Assembly (NCBI GenBank): GCA_022821545.1
Contig: JAJEDJ010000027.1
Coordinates: 1 to 64,000, forward strand
DNA: 64,000 bases
From: Caldilineaceae bacterium
GTDB taxonomy: Bacteria > Chloroflexota > Anaerolineae > Caldilineales > Caldilineaceae
Reading direction: 5' to 3'
Shown: one piece after another, positions 16,341 to 24,611 of the stretch
Layout of the letters: the number at the start of each line of letters is the position of its first letter
Position numbering within the stretch: position 1 is the stretch's first letter
The notes under the pieces: generated by a model
What the model saw: the letters and a program-made list of their open reading frames with translations, nothing else
Told to the model about the DNA's origin: nothing
Databases searched by the model: none
Position numbers and translations under genes: made by a program

Positions 16341-17957
16341 ATGCTTCACTCGCTTCGAATTTTGTTATCGGTTCTCACGCTGTTGTTTCTCCTGGCCGCT
16401 TGCACCGCAGCCGCGCCCGGAACAACTTCCGCCGGCGTCTCGGCAGCCCAGGCCGCGCCAGATGGTCAGGCTGCAACGGAGCGGCCCACGCTGACGGCGG
16501 GCGTCATCTGGCTGGACAGCCCCCTGGATCCGGTGGAGGGCGGCTACGTCTCCACCCAATCGGCATTGTCGGAGACCTTGTTCCGACTCTCAGGAACGAC
16601 CCTGAGTCCCGAACCGTGGCTGGCGACGGAAGCCACTCACGTAGCCCCCTTTGTCTGGAGGATCGGAATCCGGGAGGGCGTCAAGTTCCACAACGGGAAC
16701 GTGATGGATGCGGAAGCGGTGAAGGCTTCCCTGGAGCGGGCTATCCGATTGTCGCCGGCGGCGGCCGATACACTGTCCATTGACACGATAACGGTCGAGG
16801 ACGGGCAAACCATCACTATCAAGACGACGGTAGAGCAGCCCACCCTGCCGGGCCTGTTGATCCTGCCGGCCCTCGCCATCACGGACGCGGCGGCGGCGGA
16901 CGCAGCCGGAGAGGGCAATTTCATCGCTGCCGGCGCCCTTACCGGCCCGTACATCCCCACCGAGTACGCGCCAAAGGAACGTCTTAACAGCGTAGCCAAC
17001 GACGACTACTGGGGCGGGAAGCCTCCGCTGGCCGGCATCGAGCACGTCGCCATTCCCGACACGAACAGCCGGGAGCTGGCCCTGCAAGCCGGGGACATCG
17101 ACGTTGCCATCAACGTATCACCAGAAGGCGCCCTGGCGATCAACGCCCACCAAGGGACACATACCGAGACCTCCGGCATCGGCACCTCGCTGGTGCTGTG
17201 GTGGGTGAATTTCGAGCGCGGCACCCTGGCCGATCCGCTGGTGCGCCGGGCGGTGGCCCACGCCATTGACCGGGAGAGCATCGCCGGTCTGGTCGCTCCT
17301 CCGGGGTCCGGGTCCTTCGCTGAGCTCCTGCTCCCGGAAGCCCTGGTGGCGTGTCCCGGCGTGAACGCGCCGGGTTACGATCCTGACGCTGCGCGCGATT
17401 TGCTGGCGCAGGCCGGCTACGCGGACAGCGACGGCGACGGAGTCCTGGACAAGGAGGGTCAGCCGCTGGAAATTGTTATCGGCGGTTACCCCGAGCGGTT
17501 CCAGCTGCCCATAATGGCCGAGGCCGCCCAGGCGATGCTCGCTGATGTGGGCATCAAGGTCGAGGTGCTCATAACAGAATGGTCGGTGGTCAAGGAGCCT
17601 GCATGGGATCTCTTCGGCTGGTACAACACTGTCGTGCAAGGCGGGGGAGACCCGGTGTTCAACATCAGCAAGTTCGCCGGGTTGAAGGGGGACGCGAGCG
17701 GCAGCGGGACGAATAATTATGGGCACTACGACGCTTCCCGCCTGGTGGACATCGTCGCCCCCTCCACCTCCGTGTCCGACCTGGAGGGTCGAAAGGAGAT
17801 AGCCTGCGAGGCCCTGGCGGTGGTCACGGAAGATGCCGCATTCCTGCCGGTGGCGCATGTGAATATGGTGTACGGCGTCAGTGACCGGGTCACCGATTTC
17901 GAGGCCCACCCAACCTCCCACTATTTTTTCAACCACCGAGTTGGACTGAGCGAGTAA
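16341..17957 (+). CDS. ABC importer substrate-binding lipoprotein, nickel/oligopeptide (SBP_bac_5) family
   Basis: The 538-aa precursor has a signal peptide ending in the lipobox LLAAC (C21). That N-terminus is nearly identical to the zinc-binding protein gene downstream (MLHSLRIL...SVLTLLFLLAAC). The mature part is a family 5 binding protein: WRIGIREGVKFHNGN, then VRRAVAHAIDRESIAG and a late LFGWYNTVVQGGGDP. Members bind peptides, nickel chelates or opine metallophores. Two permease genes follow. With a Zur-type operator at its promoter, import of a zinc-chelating compound is a reasonable inference. Nickel or peptide uptake cannot be excluded. A DSDGDGVLD calcium-loop-like insert is present. 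Confidence 0.85.
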   Translation: MLHSLRILLSVLTLLFLLAACTAAAPGTTSAGVSAAQAAPDGQAATERPTLTAGVIWLDSPLDPVEGGYVSTQSALSETLFRLSGTTLSPEPWLATEATHVAPFVWRIGIREGVKFHNGNVMDAEAVKASLERAIRLSPAAADTLSIDTITVEDGQTITIKTTVEQPTLPGLLILPALAITDAAAADAAGEGNFIAAGALTGPYIPTEYAPKERLNSVANDDYWGGKPPLAGIEHVAIPDTNSRELALQAGDIDVAINVSPEGALAINAHQGTHTETSGIGTSLVLWWVNFERGTLADPLVRRAVAHAIDRESIAGLVAPPGSGSFAELLLPEALVACPGVNAPGYDPDAARDLLAQAGYADSDGDGVLDKEGQPLEIVIGGYPERFQLPIMAEAAQAMLADVGIKVEVLITEWSVVKEPAWDLFGWYNTVVQGGGDPVFNISKFAGLKGDASGSGTNNYGHYDASRLVDIVAPSTSVSDLEGRKEIACEALAVVTEDAAFLPVAHVNMVYGVSDRVTDFEAHPTSHYFFNHRVGLSE

Positions 17958-17993
17958 GCGAGGTAGTGGGATAACGGGTACAGGTTCCCCAGC

Positions 17994-18941
17994 ATGGGAG
18001 CATACCTGGTACGAAGGTTAGCCACGCTGCCGCTGCTTCTCCTGGGCATCTCGGCGGCCAGTTTCACGCTGCTGAATCTGGCGCCGGGAGACCCGGCCGA
18101 GATTGTACTGCGTCAGCGCAACCCGGCCCAGCTGCCCAGTCAGGCGGAGGTGGAAGCCATGCGCACTGAGTTGGGCCTGGGCGCCCCCCTGCCGGTGCAA
18201 TACACTCGCTGGGTTGCGGGTGCGCTGGCGGGGGATCTGGGCAAGTCATACGTAACGGAACGGCCGGTGGTCGCCCAGCTGGCCCGCCGCACCGTTCCGA
18301 CGGCGCTGCTCACCGCAGCCGCCCTGGCCCTGGCGCTGCTGGTCGCGGTCCCTACGGGCATACTGTCGGCACGGCGGCAGGGCAGCCCCGCAGATGCCGT
18401 CGCCCGCCTGGCGGCGCTGGTGGGCGCGGCCGCTCCATCCTACGCCCTGGCCTATGGACTGATCATCCTGTTCGCGGTGAAACTGTCGTGGCTACCGGCC
18501 CTGGGCTATGGTTCGGCGGAGCAGGTGATCCTCCCGGCCATCGCGCTCTCTCTGGCGCCGATGGCTCAACTGATGCGGCTGATCCGCGCCAGTATGCTGG
18601 AAACGCTGGGGCAGGACTATGTTCGAACGGCGCGGGCCAAGGGGTTATCGGAAGAGACTGTCGCGATGGGGCACGCTCTGCGCAACGCGCTGCTGCCGGT
18701 TATCGGGGCTATGGGGGTGCATTTGGGTTACCTGCTCAGCGGCGCCGTCATAGTGGAGACGATTTTCACCTGGCCCGGTTTGGGTCAGTTGGTGGTGGGG
18801 GCGGCGCTGACCCGGGACTACCCGGTGGTGCAGGGGTTCGTGACCTACATCGCGGTGGTGGTCCTGTTGGTCAACCTGGCCGCGGACGTTGCCTTGCGTG
18901 TTGCCGACCCGCGCCTGCGTTTCGGACGGGAGGAGAGGTAG
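17994..18941 (+). CDS. ABC importer permease, NikB/DppB type
   Basis: This 315-aa inner-membrane protein has the binding-protein-dependent transport fold with about six membrane segments. It opens with an N-terminal helix (LVRRLATLPLLLLGISAASF) and the GDPAE motif typical of DppB/NikB proteins. The cytoplasmic coupling motif is visible as VRTARAKGLSEETVAMGHAL around residues 207-226, followed by RNALLPVIG. It begins 36 bases after the binding-protein gene and is followed by a second permease after six bases. No ATPase genes accompany the operon, so energy must come from ATPases encoded elsewhere. Confidence 0.9.
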   Translation: MGAYLVRRLATLPLLLLGISAASFTLLNLAPGDPAEIVLRQRNPAQLPSQAEVEAMRTELGLGAPLPVQYTRWVAGALAGDLGKSYVTERPVVAQLARRTVPTALLTAAALALALLVAVPTGILSARRQGSPADAVARLAALVGAAAPSYALAYGLIILFAVKLSWLPALGYGSAEQVILPAIALSLAPMAQLMRLIRASMLETLGQDYVRTARAKGLSEETVAMGHALRNALLPVIGAMGVHLGYLLSGAVIVETIFTWPGLGQLVVGAALTRDYPVVQGFVTYIAVVVLLVNLAADVALRVADPRLRFGREER

Positions 18942-18947
18942 CCGCGG

Positions 18948-19958
18948 ATGAGGGCTCGTTGCGATGCGAGAAACAGGGGAGAACGGGTTTCCGTTCCGGC
19001 CATCGGCGGGAGGGCGCGTCAGTGGCGGAGGTGGACGGCGTCGTTGCGGGAACCCGGAACCACGTTGGGTTTGTTCCTGGTGGTGTCGCTGCTGCTGGGA
19101 GGACTGCTGGCGCCCTGGCTCCCGATAGATGATCCCACGGCGATCAACTTGCCCGCACGGTTGCTCTCGCCGTCCATGACACACCCTTTGGGCACCGATC
19201 ACCTGGGGCGGGACACGTTCAGCCGGGTCGTTCATGGGGGGCGCATGACGCTGCTGGCCGCCATCACCACGCTGGCCCTGAGCATGATCATCGCGCTGAC
19301 GGTGGGCATCGTGTCCGGATACCATGGCGGCTGGCCGGACACGGCGTTGATGGGTATCGTGGACCTGCTTCTGGCGTTTCCATCGCTGATTCTGGCGCTG
19401 GCCGTAGCGGGAGCGCTGGGGCCCGGACTGTTGAACGTGCTGCTGGCAGCCGGCGCGGTCTGGTGGGTGGGGCACGCTCGCATCATCCGCGCTGTCACCA
19501 TGGGGGCGCGACAGATGGAGTACGTGATGTCGGCACGCGTAGCCGGAGCCGGCAACCTGCGCATAATACTGCGACACATTGCCCCCAACATCATCGGCCC
19601 CATCGTCGTGATCGCTTCCCTGGACGTGGGCTGGATCATCCTGGGCATTGCCGGCCTGAATTTCCTGGGACTCGGAGCGCAACCGCCCACGCCGGAATGG
19701 GGCGCTATGCTCAACGACGCCCGCCCGCACTTGCAAACCGCGCCGCGCCTGTTGCTGATACCCGGCGCGGCGATCTTTCTGGCAGTGCTTGGATTCAATT
19801 TGCTCGGCGACGGTCTGAGAGACCTGCTTGATCCGCGGACGATGCACAGGCCGGAGCAGGTGATTAGGCCGGAGCAGGTGATCAACAGGCTGAGAGAGCC
19901 TGAGGCGGCGATAGCCGAGGGCAGCACAGCGATACGAGCCGAGCCAGGTAGAGGATGA
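18948..19958 (+). CDS. ABC importer permease, NikC/DppC type
   Basis: This 336-aa second permease has the DppC/NikC hallmark HPLGTDHLGRDTFSRVVHG near residues 82-100, several hydrophobic segments, and the coupling motif VMSARVAGAGNLRIILRHIA near 200. The N-terminal 40 residues are a basic cytoplasmic extension. The C-terminal tail contains a short duplication (RPEQVIRPEQVI). It ends 56 bases before the -35 box of the zur promoter. The usual NikD/NikE-type ATPases that would follow are absent. Confidence 0.9.
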   Translation: MRARCDARNRGERVSVPAIGGRARQWRRWTASLREPGTTLGLFLVVSLLLGGLLAPWLPIDDPTAINLPARLLSPSMTHPLGTDHLGRDTFSRVVHGGRMTLLAAITTLALSMIIALTVGIVSGYHGGWPDTALMGIVDLLLAFPSLILALAVAGALGPGLLNVLLAAGAVWWVGHARIIRAVTMGARQMEYVMSARVAGAGNLRIILRHIAPNIIGPIVVIASLDVGWIILGIAGLNFLGLGAQPPTPEWGAMLNDARPHLQTAPRLLLIPGAAIFLAVLGFNLLGDGLRDLLDPRTMHRPEQVIRPEQVINRLREPEAAIAEGSTAIRAEPGRG

Positions 19959-20013
19959 GAAGGCGCTGACCGAGATGATGGTGTTCAGAGGCGTGCGCGG
20001 ACGGGAAACGGTA

Positions 20014-20042
20014 TTGACACCGCGGTCAGTTGGCGCTATACT
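20014..20042 (+). promoter_or_regulatory. promoter of the zur-znuACB operon
   Basis: TTGACA (20014-20019) and TATACT (20037-20042) are 17 bases apart. Transcription should start about 30 bases before the regulator ATG. Confidence 0.8.
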
Positions 20043-20048
20043 GTAGTT

Positions 20049-20068
20049 TGTTGTAAATTTTTGCAACA
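20049..20068. promoter_or_regulatory. Zur-type operator (copy 2)
   Basis: TGTTGTAAA and TTTGCAACA form a dyad with one mismatch, directly after the -10 box and 12 bases before the zur ATG. It implies autoregulation of zur and zinc-dependent control of the downstream importer genes. Confidence 0.75.
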
Positions 20069-20080
20069 AGAAAAGTTATC

Positions 20081-20518
20081 ATGTCCCACAATACCGCAGA
20101 GATCAATCGGCAGTTACGCAAATCCGGCTACCGGGTAACACCCCAACGCCAACTCATCCTGGACGCCGTCTGTCAACTCGGTGACCATGTCACGCCCGAG
20201 GCCGTGTACGACCATGTACACCGCATCGCTCCCACTCTGAGCCGGGCGACAGTCTACCGGGTCCTGCACTTTCTGACAGAACAGCAGATCCTGGCGATGG
20301 TGCATATAGCCGACGGCCGGCTTGCCTACGAGATGGCCGGCCCCGAGCCGCACCACCACCTCGTCTGCCGCACCTGCGACAGCTTGCTCGAGCTGCCGCA
20401 CAGCGTCTTGCTGTCCTTTCGCCTGGCGATGGAATCCCAATACGATTTTGAGATCGACGTAAGTCATCTCTCATTCTTTGGGCATTGCACCGACTGCCGC
20501 AGTTCTGCCGGCGCCTGA
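20081..20518 (+). CDS. zur: Fur-family metalloregulator, probably Zur
   Basis: This 145-aa protein has the Fur layout: a winged helix at about residues 10-80 (YRVTPQRQLILDAV, then SRATVYRVLHFL) and a dimerisation/metal domain with HHH at 91-93, C96-x2-C99 and C136-x2-C139 as the structural zinc site. It represses uptake genes when metal is plentiful. The zinc importer genes follow directly, so Zur is the most likely identity rather than Fur, Nur or PerR. Its own promoter and the importer promoter at 16153 carry the same dyad. Its 3' end and the following leader are the source of the duplicated block upstream. Confidence 0.88.
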   Translation: MSHNTAEINRQLRKSGYRVTPQRQLILDAVCQLGDHVTPEAVYDHVHRIAPTLSRATVYRVLHFLTEQQILAMVHIADGRLAYEMAGPEPHHHLVCRTCDSLLELPHSVLLSFRLAMESQYDFEIDVSHLSFFGHCTDCRSSAGA

Positions 20519-20650
20519 CGCCAATTGTGGGGGCACACGCCACCAGCCTGACGAAAGGGTACCCGCAGATGCTTCACTCACTTCGAATTCTGACATCGGT
20601 TCTCACGCTGTTGTTTCTCCTGGCAGCTTGCGCCCCAGTCGCGCCGACAA
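20479..20650 (+). repeat. parent copy of the duplicated leader and signal-peptide block
   Basis: This interval covers the last zur codons, the intergenic leader and the first 27 codons of the zinc-binding protein gene. It matches about 16253-16425 with only scattered substitutions and a one-base difference just before the start codon. Confidence 0.8.
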
Positions 20651-22929
20651 GTGTCGAGCCAGTCCAGGAGGCGTCACCCTCCGGCACGCCGATCCAGGTG
20701 GTGGCAACCACCACCTTTGTGGCTGATTGGGCTCGGGTGGTAGGTGGAAGCAGGGTCGAGGTCTTCGGCCTGCTGCCGGTGGGCGGCGATCCGCACACTT
20801 TTCTGCCAGGCGCTCGCGACGTTGCCAGGGTAGCTGACGCGGATCTTGTGTTGACTGTCGGTCTCGGCCTGGAGGCCGATTGGCTGGAGGATCTCTTGCA
20901 CAATGCCAGTGCAGACGAGTCCAAGATAGTCACGCTTGGTGACGGAGTCGATCCGATCGAGTTCGGCATGGCCGATATGCATGACGATCACGGGGATGAG
21001 CACGAGGATGAGCACGAGGATGAGCATGAGGATGAGCACGGCCATGACGAGATGATCATGGGGCGTTTGCTCGTTGCGGATGCGGTAGAAGCGCACCTCT
21101 CCGTCATCGATCTGTCGACCGGTGACGTTGACAGCGGAATCTTCGAGGTCGCCGCGCCCAGCGCGACCGTGCATCCCAGCCCCACTCACCGCTACGCCAT
21201 CGTCCTCGCCCGCGGGCCTGAGGACGGCGACGACCGAATCCATATCTTCGACAGCGGCGTCTTCCTCGTCGAGCACGGCGATCACTACGACCTCGTCACC
21301 CGGCCCGTCTCCCGTCATGCGTTGGAGATCGCTGACGAGCAGCCGGTCCATTATGTCAACAGCTATGGCTGGACCTCGATCTTCGCAGACATCAGCGGTC
21401 ACGCCATCCTGATCAACGAGGCGGACATGGCGAACTCACGCGGCGACTATGAGCCGATCGTGCTTGAGGCCGGACCGCAGCATGGCGCCGCGCTTGTCAT
21501 CTCGGACGAGCACATCGTCGTTACCACGAAGAATCCGGACTACCCCGAGAATTCCAACGACAGCCTGCCTGTCGGCGTGGAAGTTCGCGACTTCAGTGAT
21601 CAGGTCGTCTACGATGCCAGCAATCGCTCATGCCCGGGCATGCACGGTGAGTCCCACAATGAGCATGGCGTCGCCTTGGGATGCACCGGCGGCGTGCTCT
21701 TCCTCCACACTCACGATGGCGAGTACGAGTACGAGTTCATCGCCAATCCGCCGGAGATGCGCGAAGGTTCTCGGATCGGGTCGATCTACGGTCACCACCA
21801 TGTCGAGCATTTCTTCGGCAAGGCCTCCTACTTCGACGGTCAGGGCTGGGCCGACGATGGCATTTGGCTGATCGACGTGGACCACAGCGAAATGCGCCAG
21901 GTGTTCAGCGAGCCGAGTGTTTCCACGAAGTTCTCCAGCGATGGCGAGCTGCTCTATGTGCTTGGCGCTGACGGCGTGCTGCACGCGCTGGACGCGCATG
22001 ACGGCGAATTGCTCGAGACCATGGAGTTGGTCGGGCCTGGTGACGCCGGTCGTCCCGCGTTCATCGTTGTTGGCGAGTGGCTCTACGTCTCCGACCCCAA
22101 CAGCGGCCACGTCCTGGCCGTCCACCTTGAAGAGATGGAGATCGAGGAGGAGTGGGAAGTCGGCGGCGCGCCGTCGAGCCTAGCGTTCATCGGAGTTGCC
22201 GACTCGGGCGGCGCGCCCGATGAAGGCCATGACGAACACGAAGAGGACGAGCACGGCCATGACGAGGACGAAGACGAGCATGGCCATGACGACGATGATC
22301 ATGAGGATGAAGACGAGCACGGCCATGACGAAGATGAGCATGAGGACGAAGACGAGCACGAGGGGCACGACGATCACGGCCATGAAGGGCACGCACACGG
22401 TCCTCTGGATCCCCACTTCTGGTTCGACCCGATCCGGGTGAAGATCGCGGTCAACGAGATAGCCGCCCAGTTCTCGGCGATAGACCCCGACAACGCGAGC
22501 GTCTACCTCGAGAACGCCTCAGCGTATGGGGAGCAGCTCGACGAGCTTCACGCCTGGATCCTGGAGCAGGTCAGTACTGTGGCGCCGGAGCGCAGACTGC
22601 TGGTTACATCACACGACAGCTTCTCCTACCTGGCAGCGCTTTATGGGTTTGAGATCGTTGGGCTGGTTATCCCGTCGTTGGCGACGCACGTGGAGCCGTC
22701 TGCGGAGCACATTGCGGGCGTGGTCGATGTGGTCCGGGAGCACGATATACCAGCAGTGTTTGGTGAGACGACAGTCAGCGAGAGGCTGGCGCAGACCATA
22801 GCAACGGAGACCGGCGCGCAGCTGGTCCGGCTCTTCTCGGGTTCCCTTGGGCCGGAGGGCAGCGGCGGTGACACCTACCTTGGCATGGTGCGGACCAATG
22901 TGGAACGCATCGTCGGGGCACTGAAATGA
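20569..22929 (+). CDS. znuA: zinc-binding lipoprotein (ZnuA/AztC type) with nested AztD-like beta-propeller
   Basis: The start chosen is MLHSLRIL at 20569, giving 786 aa with lipobox LLAAC (C21); the open frame extends upstream into the zur end but lacks a signal there. Residues 40-135 are the N-lobe of a cluster A-I zinc-binding protein, with ligand H76 in GGDPH. A His/Asp/Glu-rich loop at 137-160 then leads into about 380 residues (165-545) resembling the AztD zinc metallochaperone: a beta-propeller with the CPGMHGE...GC pair C355/C372 and many strand-turn blades. A second, 60-residue His-rich loop (550-611) returns to the binding protein, with ligands H616 (DPHFW), H682 (SHDSF) and D768. 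The propeller is thus inserted where ZnuA has its flexible His-loop. The stop overlaps znuC (ATGA). The function inferred is periplasm-side zinc capture with built-in metal transfer. Confidence 0.85.
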   Translation: MLHSLRILTSVLTLLFLLAACAPVAPTSVEPVQEASPSGTPIQVVATTTFVADWARVVGGSRVEVFGLLPVGGDPHTFLPGARDVARVADADLVLTVGLGLEADWLEDLLHNASADESKIVTLGDGVDPIEFGMADMHDDHGDEHEDEHEDEHEDEHGHDEMIMGRLLVADAVEAHLSVIDLSTGDVDSGIFEVAAPSATVHPSPTHRYAIVLARGPEDGDDRIHIFDSGVFLVEHGDHYDLVTRPVSRHALEIADEQPVHYVNSYGWTSIFADISGHAILINEADMANSRGDYEPIVLEAGPQHGAALVISDEHIVVTTKNPDYPENSNDSLPVGVEVRDFSDQVVYDASNRSCPGMHGESHNEHGVALGCTGGVLFLHTHDGEYEYEFIANPPEMREGSRIGSIYGHHHVEHFFGKASYFDGQGWADDGIWLIDVDHSEMRQVFSEPSVSTKFSSDGELLYVLGADGVLHALDAHDGELLETMELVGPGDAGRPAFIVVGEWLYVSDPNSGHVLAVHLEEMEIEEEWEVGGAPSSLAFIGVADSGGAPDEGHDEHEEDEHGHDEDEDEHGHDDDDHEDEDEHGHDEDEHEDEDEHEGHDDHGHEGHAHGPLDPHFWFDPIRVKIAVNEIAAQFSAIDPDNASVYLENASAYGEQLDELHAWILEQVSTVAPERRLLVTSHDSFSYLAALYGFEIVGLVIPSLATHVEPSAEHIAGVVDVVREHDIPAVFGETTVSERLAQTIATETGAQLVRLFSGSLGPEGSGGDTYLGMVRTNVERIVGALK
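20977..21048 (+). repeat. in-frame tandem repeat coding the first His/Glu-rich loop
   Basis: Twelve-base GATGAGCACGAG-type units repeat inside the zinc-protein gene and encode DEHE repeats. Such tracts can expand or contract by slippage without shifting the frame. Confidence 0.8.
22216..22401 (+). repeat. in-frame tandem repeat coding the second His/Asp/Glu-rich loop
   Basis: About 60 codons are nearly all His, Asp, Glu or Gly, built from GACGAGCACGGCCATGACGA-like units. The nucleotide similarity to the first loop suggests that both arose from one expanded loop split by the propeller. Confidence 0.8.
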
Positions 22930-23690
22930 ACCCAATTCCGGACGGCGGCGCGAGCATGTCGCTTCAGGACGTGACCGTAGAGTTCGACGGGCAGATGGCC
23001 CTGAGTAACGTTTCCTTCGATGTAGAAGCGGGGACTCTCATGGGCGTTGTAGGACCGAACGGAGCCGGCAAGAGCACGCTGTTCAATGCGATTGCCGGGC
23101 TCCTCCCGGTTCGCCGGGGGAAGGTGACCCTTCACCGTGTGGACCAGGGACGCGGGGCGTTGGCCTACGTGCCTCAGCGCGAGAGCGTCAACTGGCGGTT
23201 CCCTGTGACCGTCAAGGACGTTGCCATGATGGGCCGGTGCTGCCGACTGGGATGGTGCCGGCGACCCGGGAAGAGAGACCGCGAGCTTGTCGACGCGTGT
23301 CTATACCGTGTGGGTCTGTGGGACCATCGTTCTGCCCTGATGACGGAGCTTTCGGGCGGGCAGAGGCAGAGGGTATTCGTAGCCAGGGCGCTCACCCAGG
23401 AGGCAAGCGTGCTTCTTCTGGATGAGGCTTTCAGCGGCGTTGACGCGGGGGCCCAGGAGGGCCTCGTAGAGGTCCTCCAGACGGTGCGGAATGAAGGGCG
23501 CATTGTCCTGCTGGCGACCCACGACCTGACCAACCTGGCCGGTCGCTTCGACCAGGTACTGTGTCTGAACCGCCGCGTGTGCGCCTGCGGCCCTCCCGAC
23601 GAGGTGTTTACGTCCGAGGTCATGGAGCAGCTGTACGGCGCCCCCGGTGTGCGCCTCGCGATGGCCGGGGAGGGTAGCAAGAGTAGGTGA
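22926..23690 (+). CDS. znuC: zinc ABC importer ATPase
   Basis: This 254-aa ATPase has Walker A GPNGAGKST (43-51), a Q-loop in YVPQRESVNWRFPVTV, signature LSGGQRQR, Walker B VLLLDEAF and the switch histidine in LLATHD. The YVPQ...V-W-x-F-P-V-T-V segment is typical of the metal-type (ZnuC/MntB) ATPases. It overlaps the binding-protein stop (ATGA) and the permease start (GTGA), so the three genes are translated as a unit. It energises the adjacent permease; whether it also serves the ATPase-less importer upstream is unlikely because the families differ. Confidence 0.93.
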   Translation: MNPIPDGGASMSLQDVTVEFDGQMALSNVSFDVEAGTLMGVVGPNGAGKSTLFNAIAGLLPVRRGKVTLHRVDQGRGALAYVPQRESVNWRFPVTVKDVAMMGRCCRLGWCRRPGKRDRELVDACLYRVGLWDHRSALMTELSGGQRQRVFVARALTQEASVLLLDEAFSGVDAGAQEGLVEVLQTVRNEGRIVLLATHDLTNLAGRFDQVLCLNRRVCACGPPDEVFTSEVMEQLYGAPGVRLAMAGEGSKSR

Positions 23691-24505
23691 TAGAGTTCTT
23701 TGTCGCCCCACTCGAGTACGGCTTCATGGTGAGGGCCTTGATCGGCTCGGTGCTTGTGGGCGTGATGTGTCCCCTGGTTGGCGCGTACGTCGTCACCAGA
23801 AACCTCGCCTTCATGGGGGACGCTCTCGCCCACGCGGTGCTGCCGGGCATGGTGCTTGGGTTCATCATGGGCATCAACCCGGCCATAGCCGCCGTCCCAA
23901 CAGGCGTCACCGTTGCCGTACTGGTCAGGATTGTGAGCCGGCGTGCGGGTTTCAGCACCGATACTTCGATAGGCATCCTCTTTGCGGCCATGTTTGCGCT
24001 GGGACTTGCGATGCTGTCGCTTTCAACGACGATCAGGGTCGATATGGAAGACCTGCTCCTGGGGCAGATCCTGGCCATATCTCCGACCGACATCTATGTG
24101 TCCCTTGGGATAACGATACTGGTCATTCTGGGGCTATTCGGCCTACACCACTGGCTGCTGTTTGCGAGCTTTGACCCCGTGGGGTCGCAGGTTGTCGGCG
24201 CGCGCGCCAACATCGTCGATTATGTGCTGCTGGTTATGCTTGCCCTCGTGATCGTGATAGGAATTCAGGCGGCGGGCGTCATTCTGGTCATGGCGATGCT
24301 GGTGACACCTGCCGCCACGGCCTATCTGTTGGTGAGACGATTTGTCTCGATGATGGTGGTGGCCGCGGTTCTAGGGACCGCGGCCGCCGTGACCGGGCTT
24401 TACATCTCCTACCACTTCAATCTGCCCGCCGGTCCTGCCATGACCCTGGTCGCAAGCGGGATATTCGCGCTGGCAGTCTCATTCAGGCGAAGAGCACCGG
24501 CCTGA
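23687..24505 (+). CDS. znuB: zinc ABC importer permease
   Basis: This 272-aa membrane protein of the ABC-3 family has eight or nine hydrophobic segments. Family landmarks include GDALAHAVLPGMVLGF near residue 45 and a coupling helix in the middle. It starts with GTG overlapping the znuC stop. It forms the membrane channel of the zinc importer together with znuC and the propeller-containing binding protein. Confidence 0.93.
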   Translation: MIEFFVAPLEYGFMVRALIGSVLVGVMCPLVGAYVVTRNLAFMGDALAHAVLPGMVLGFIMGINPAIAAVPTGVTVAVLVRIVSRRAGFSTDTSIGILFAAMFALGLAMLSLSTTIRVDMEDLLLGQILAISPTDIYVSLGITILVILGLFGLHHWLLFASFDPVGSQVVGARANIVDYVLLVMLALVIVIGIQAAGVILVMAMLVTPAATAYLLVRRFVSMMVVAAVLGTAAAVTGLYISYHFNLPAGPAMTLVASGIFALAVSFRRRAPA

Positions 24506-24611
24506 GAATCCTATTCCCGAAAGCGGCTCGTCGGAAGCCGTCGAGAACGAGTAGATGCACCCATAGGCAGTAGATGCACCGATAGACAGTAGATAAAGAG
24601 AGAGGAAAAAG
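24506..24611. repeat. short intergenic spacer with GCAGTAGAT-type repeats
   Basis: Copies of (G/A)(G/A)CAGTAGAT occur at least three times between 24545 and 24600, before the next gene. No Zur-type dyad is visible here, so the following genes may depend on read-through from znuB or on an unseen promoter. Confidence 0.4.

Larger units (their letters stand above)
16141..16425 (+). repeat. duplicated zur-znuA 5' region placed before the importer operon
   Basis: This segment matches two separate stretches downstream. Roughly 16141-16250 matches the zur promoter, operator and first codons (20002-20101), and 16253-16425 matches the zur 3' end plus the znuA leader and signal peptide (20479-20650). 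The zur body between them is deleted and its start ATG is changed to ATT at 16233-16235. It supplies the importer binding protein with promoter, operator, ribosome-binding site and secretion signal. The stretch just before it, 15876-16140, shows no gene. Confidence 0.85.
20002..20101 (+). repeat. parent copy of the duplicated promoter block
   Basis: This interval is the counterpart of about 16141-16250. It contains promoter, operator and the first zur codons. In this copy the zur ATG at 20081 is intact. Confidence 0.8.

Noticed and set aside
22180-22416. Antisense frames rich in Val/Met/Arg over the His-rich repeat
   Set aside because: They are a by-product of the GATGAGCACGAG-type repeats on the coding strand.
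24506-24611. A third Zur operator before the DegT-like gene
   Set aside because: No TGTTG...CAACA-type dyad is present; only short repeats are seen.
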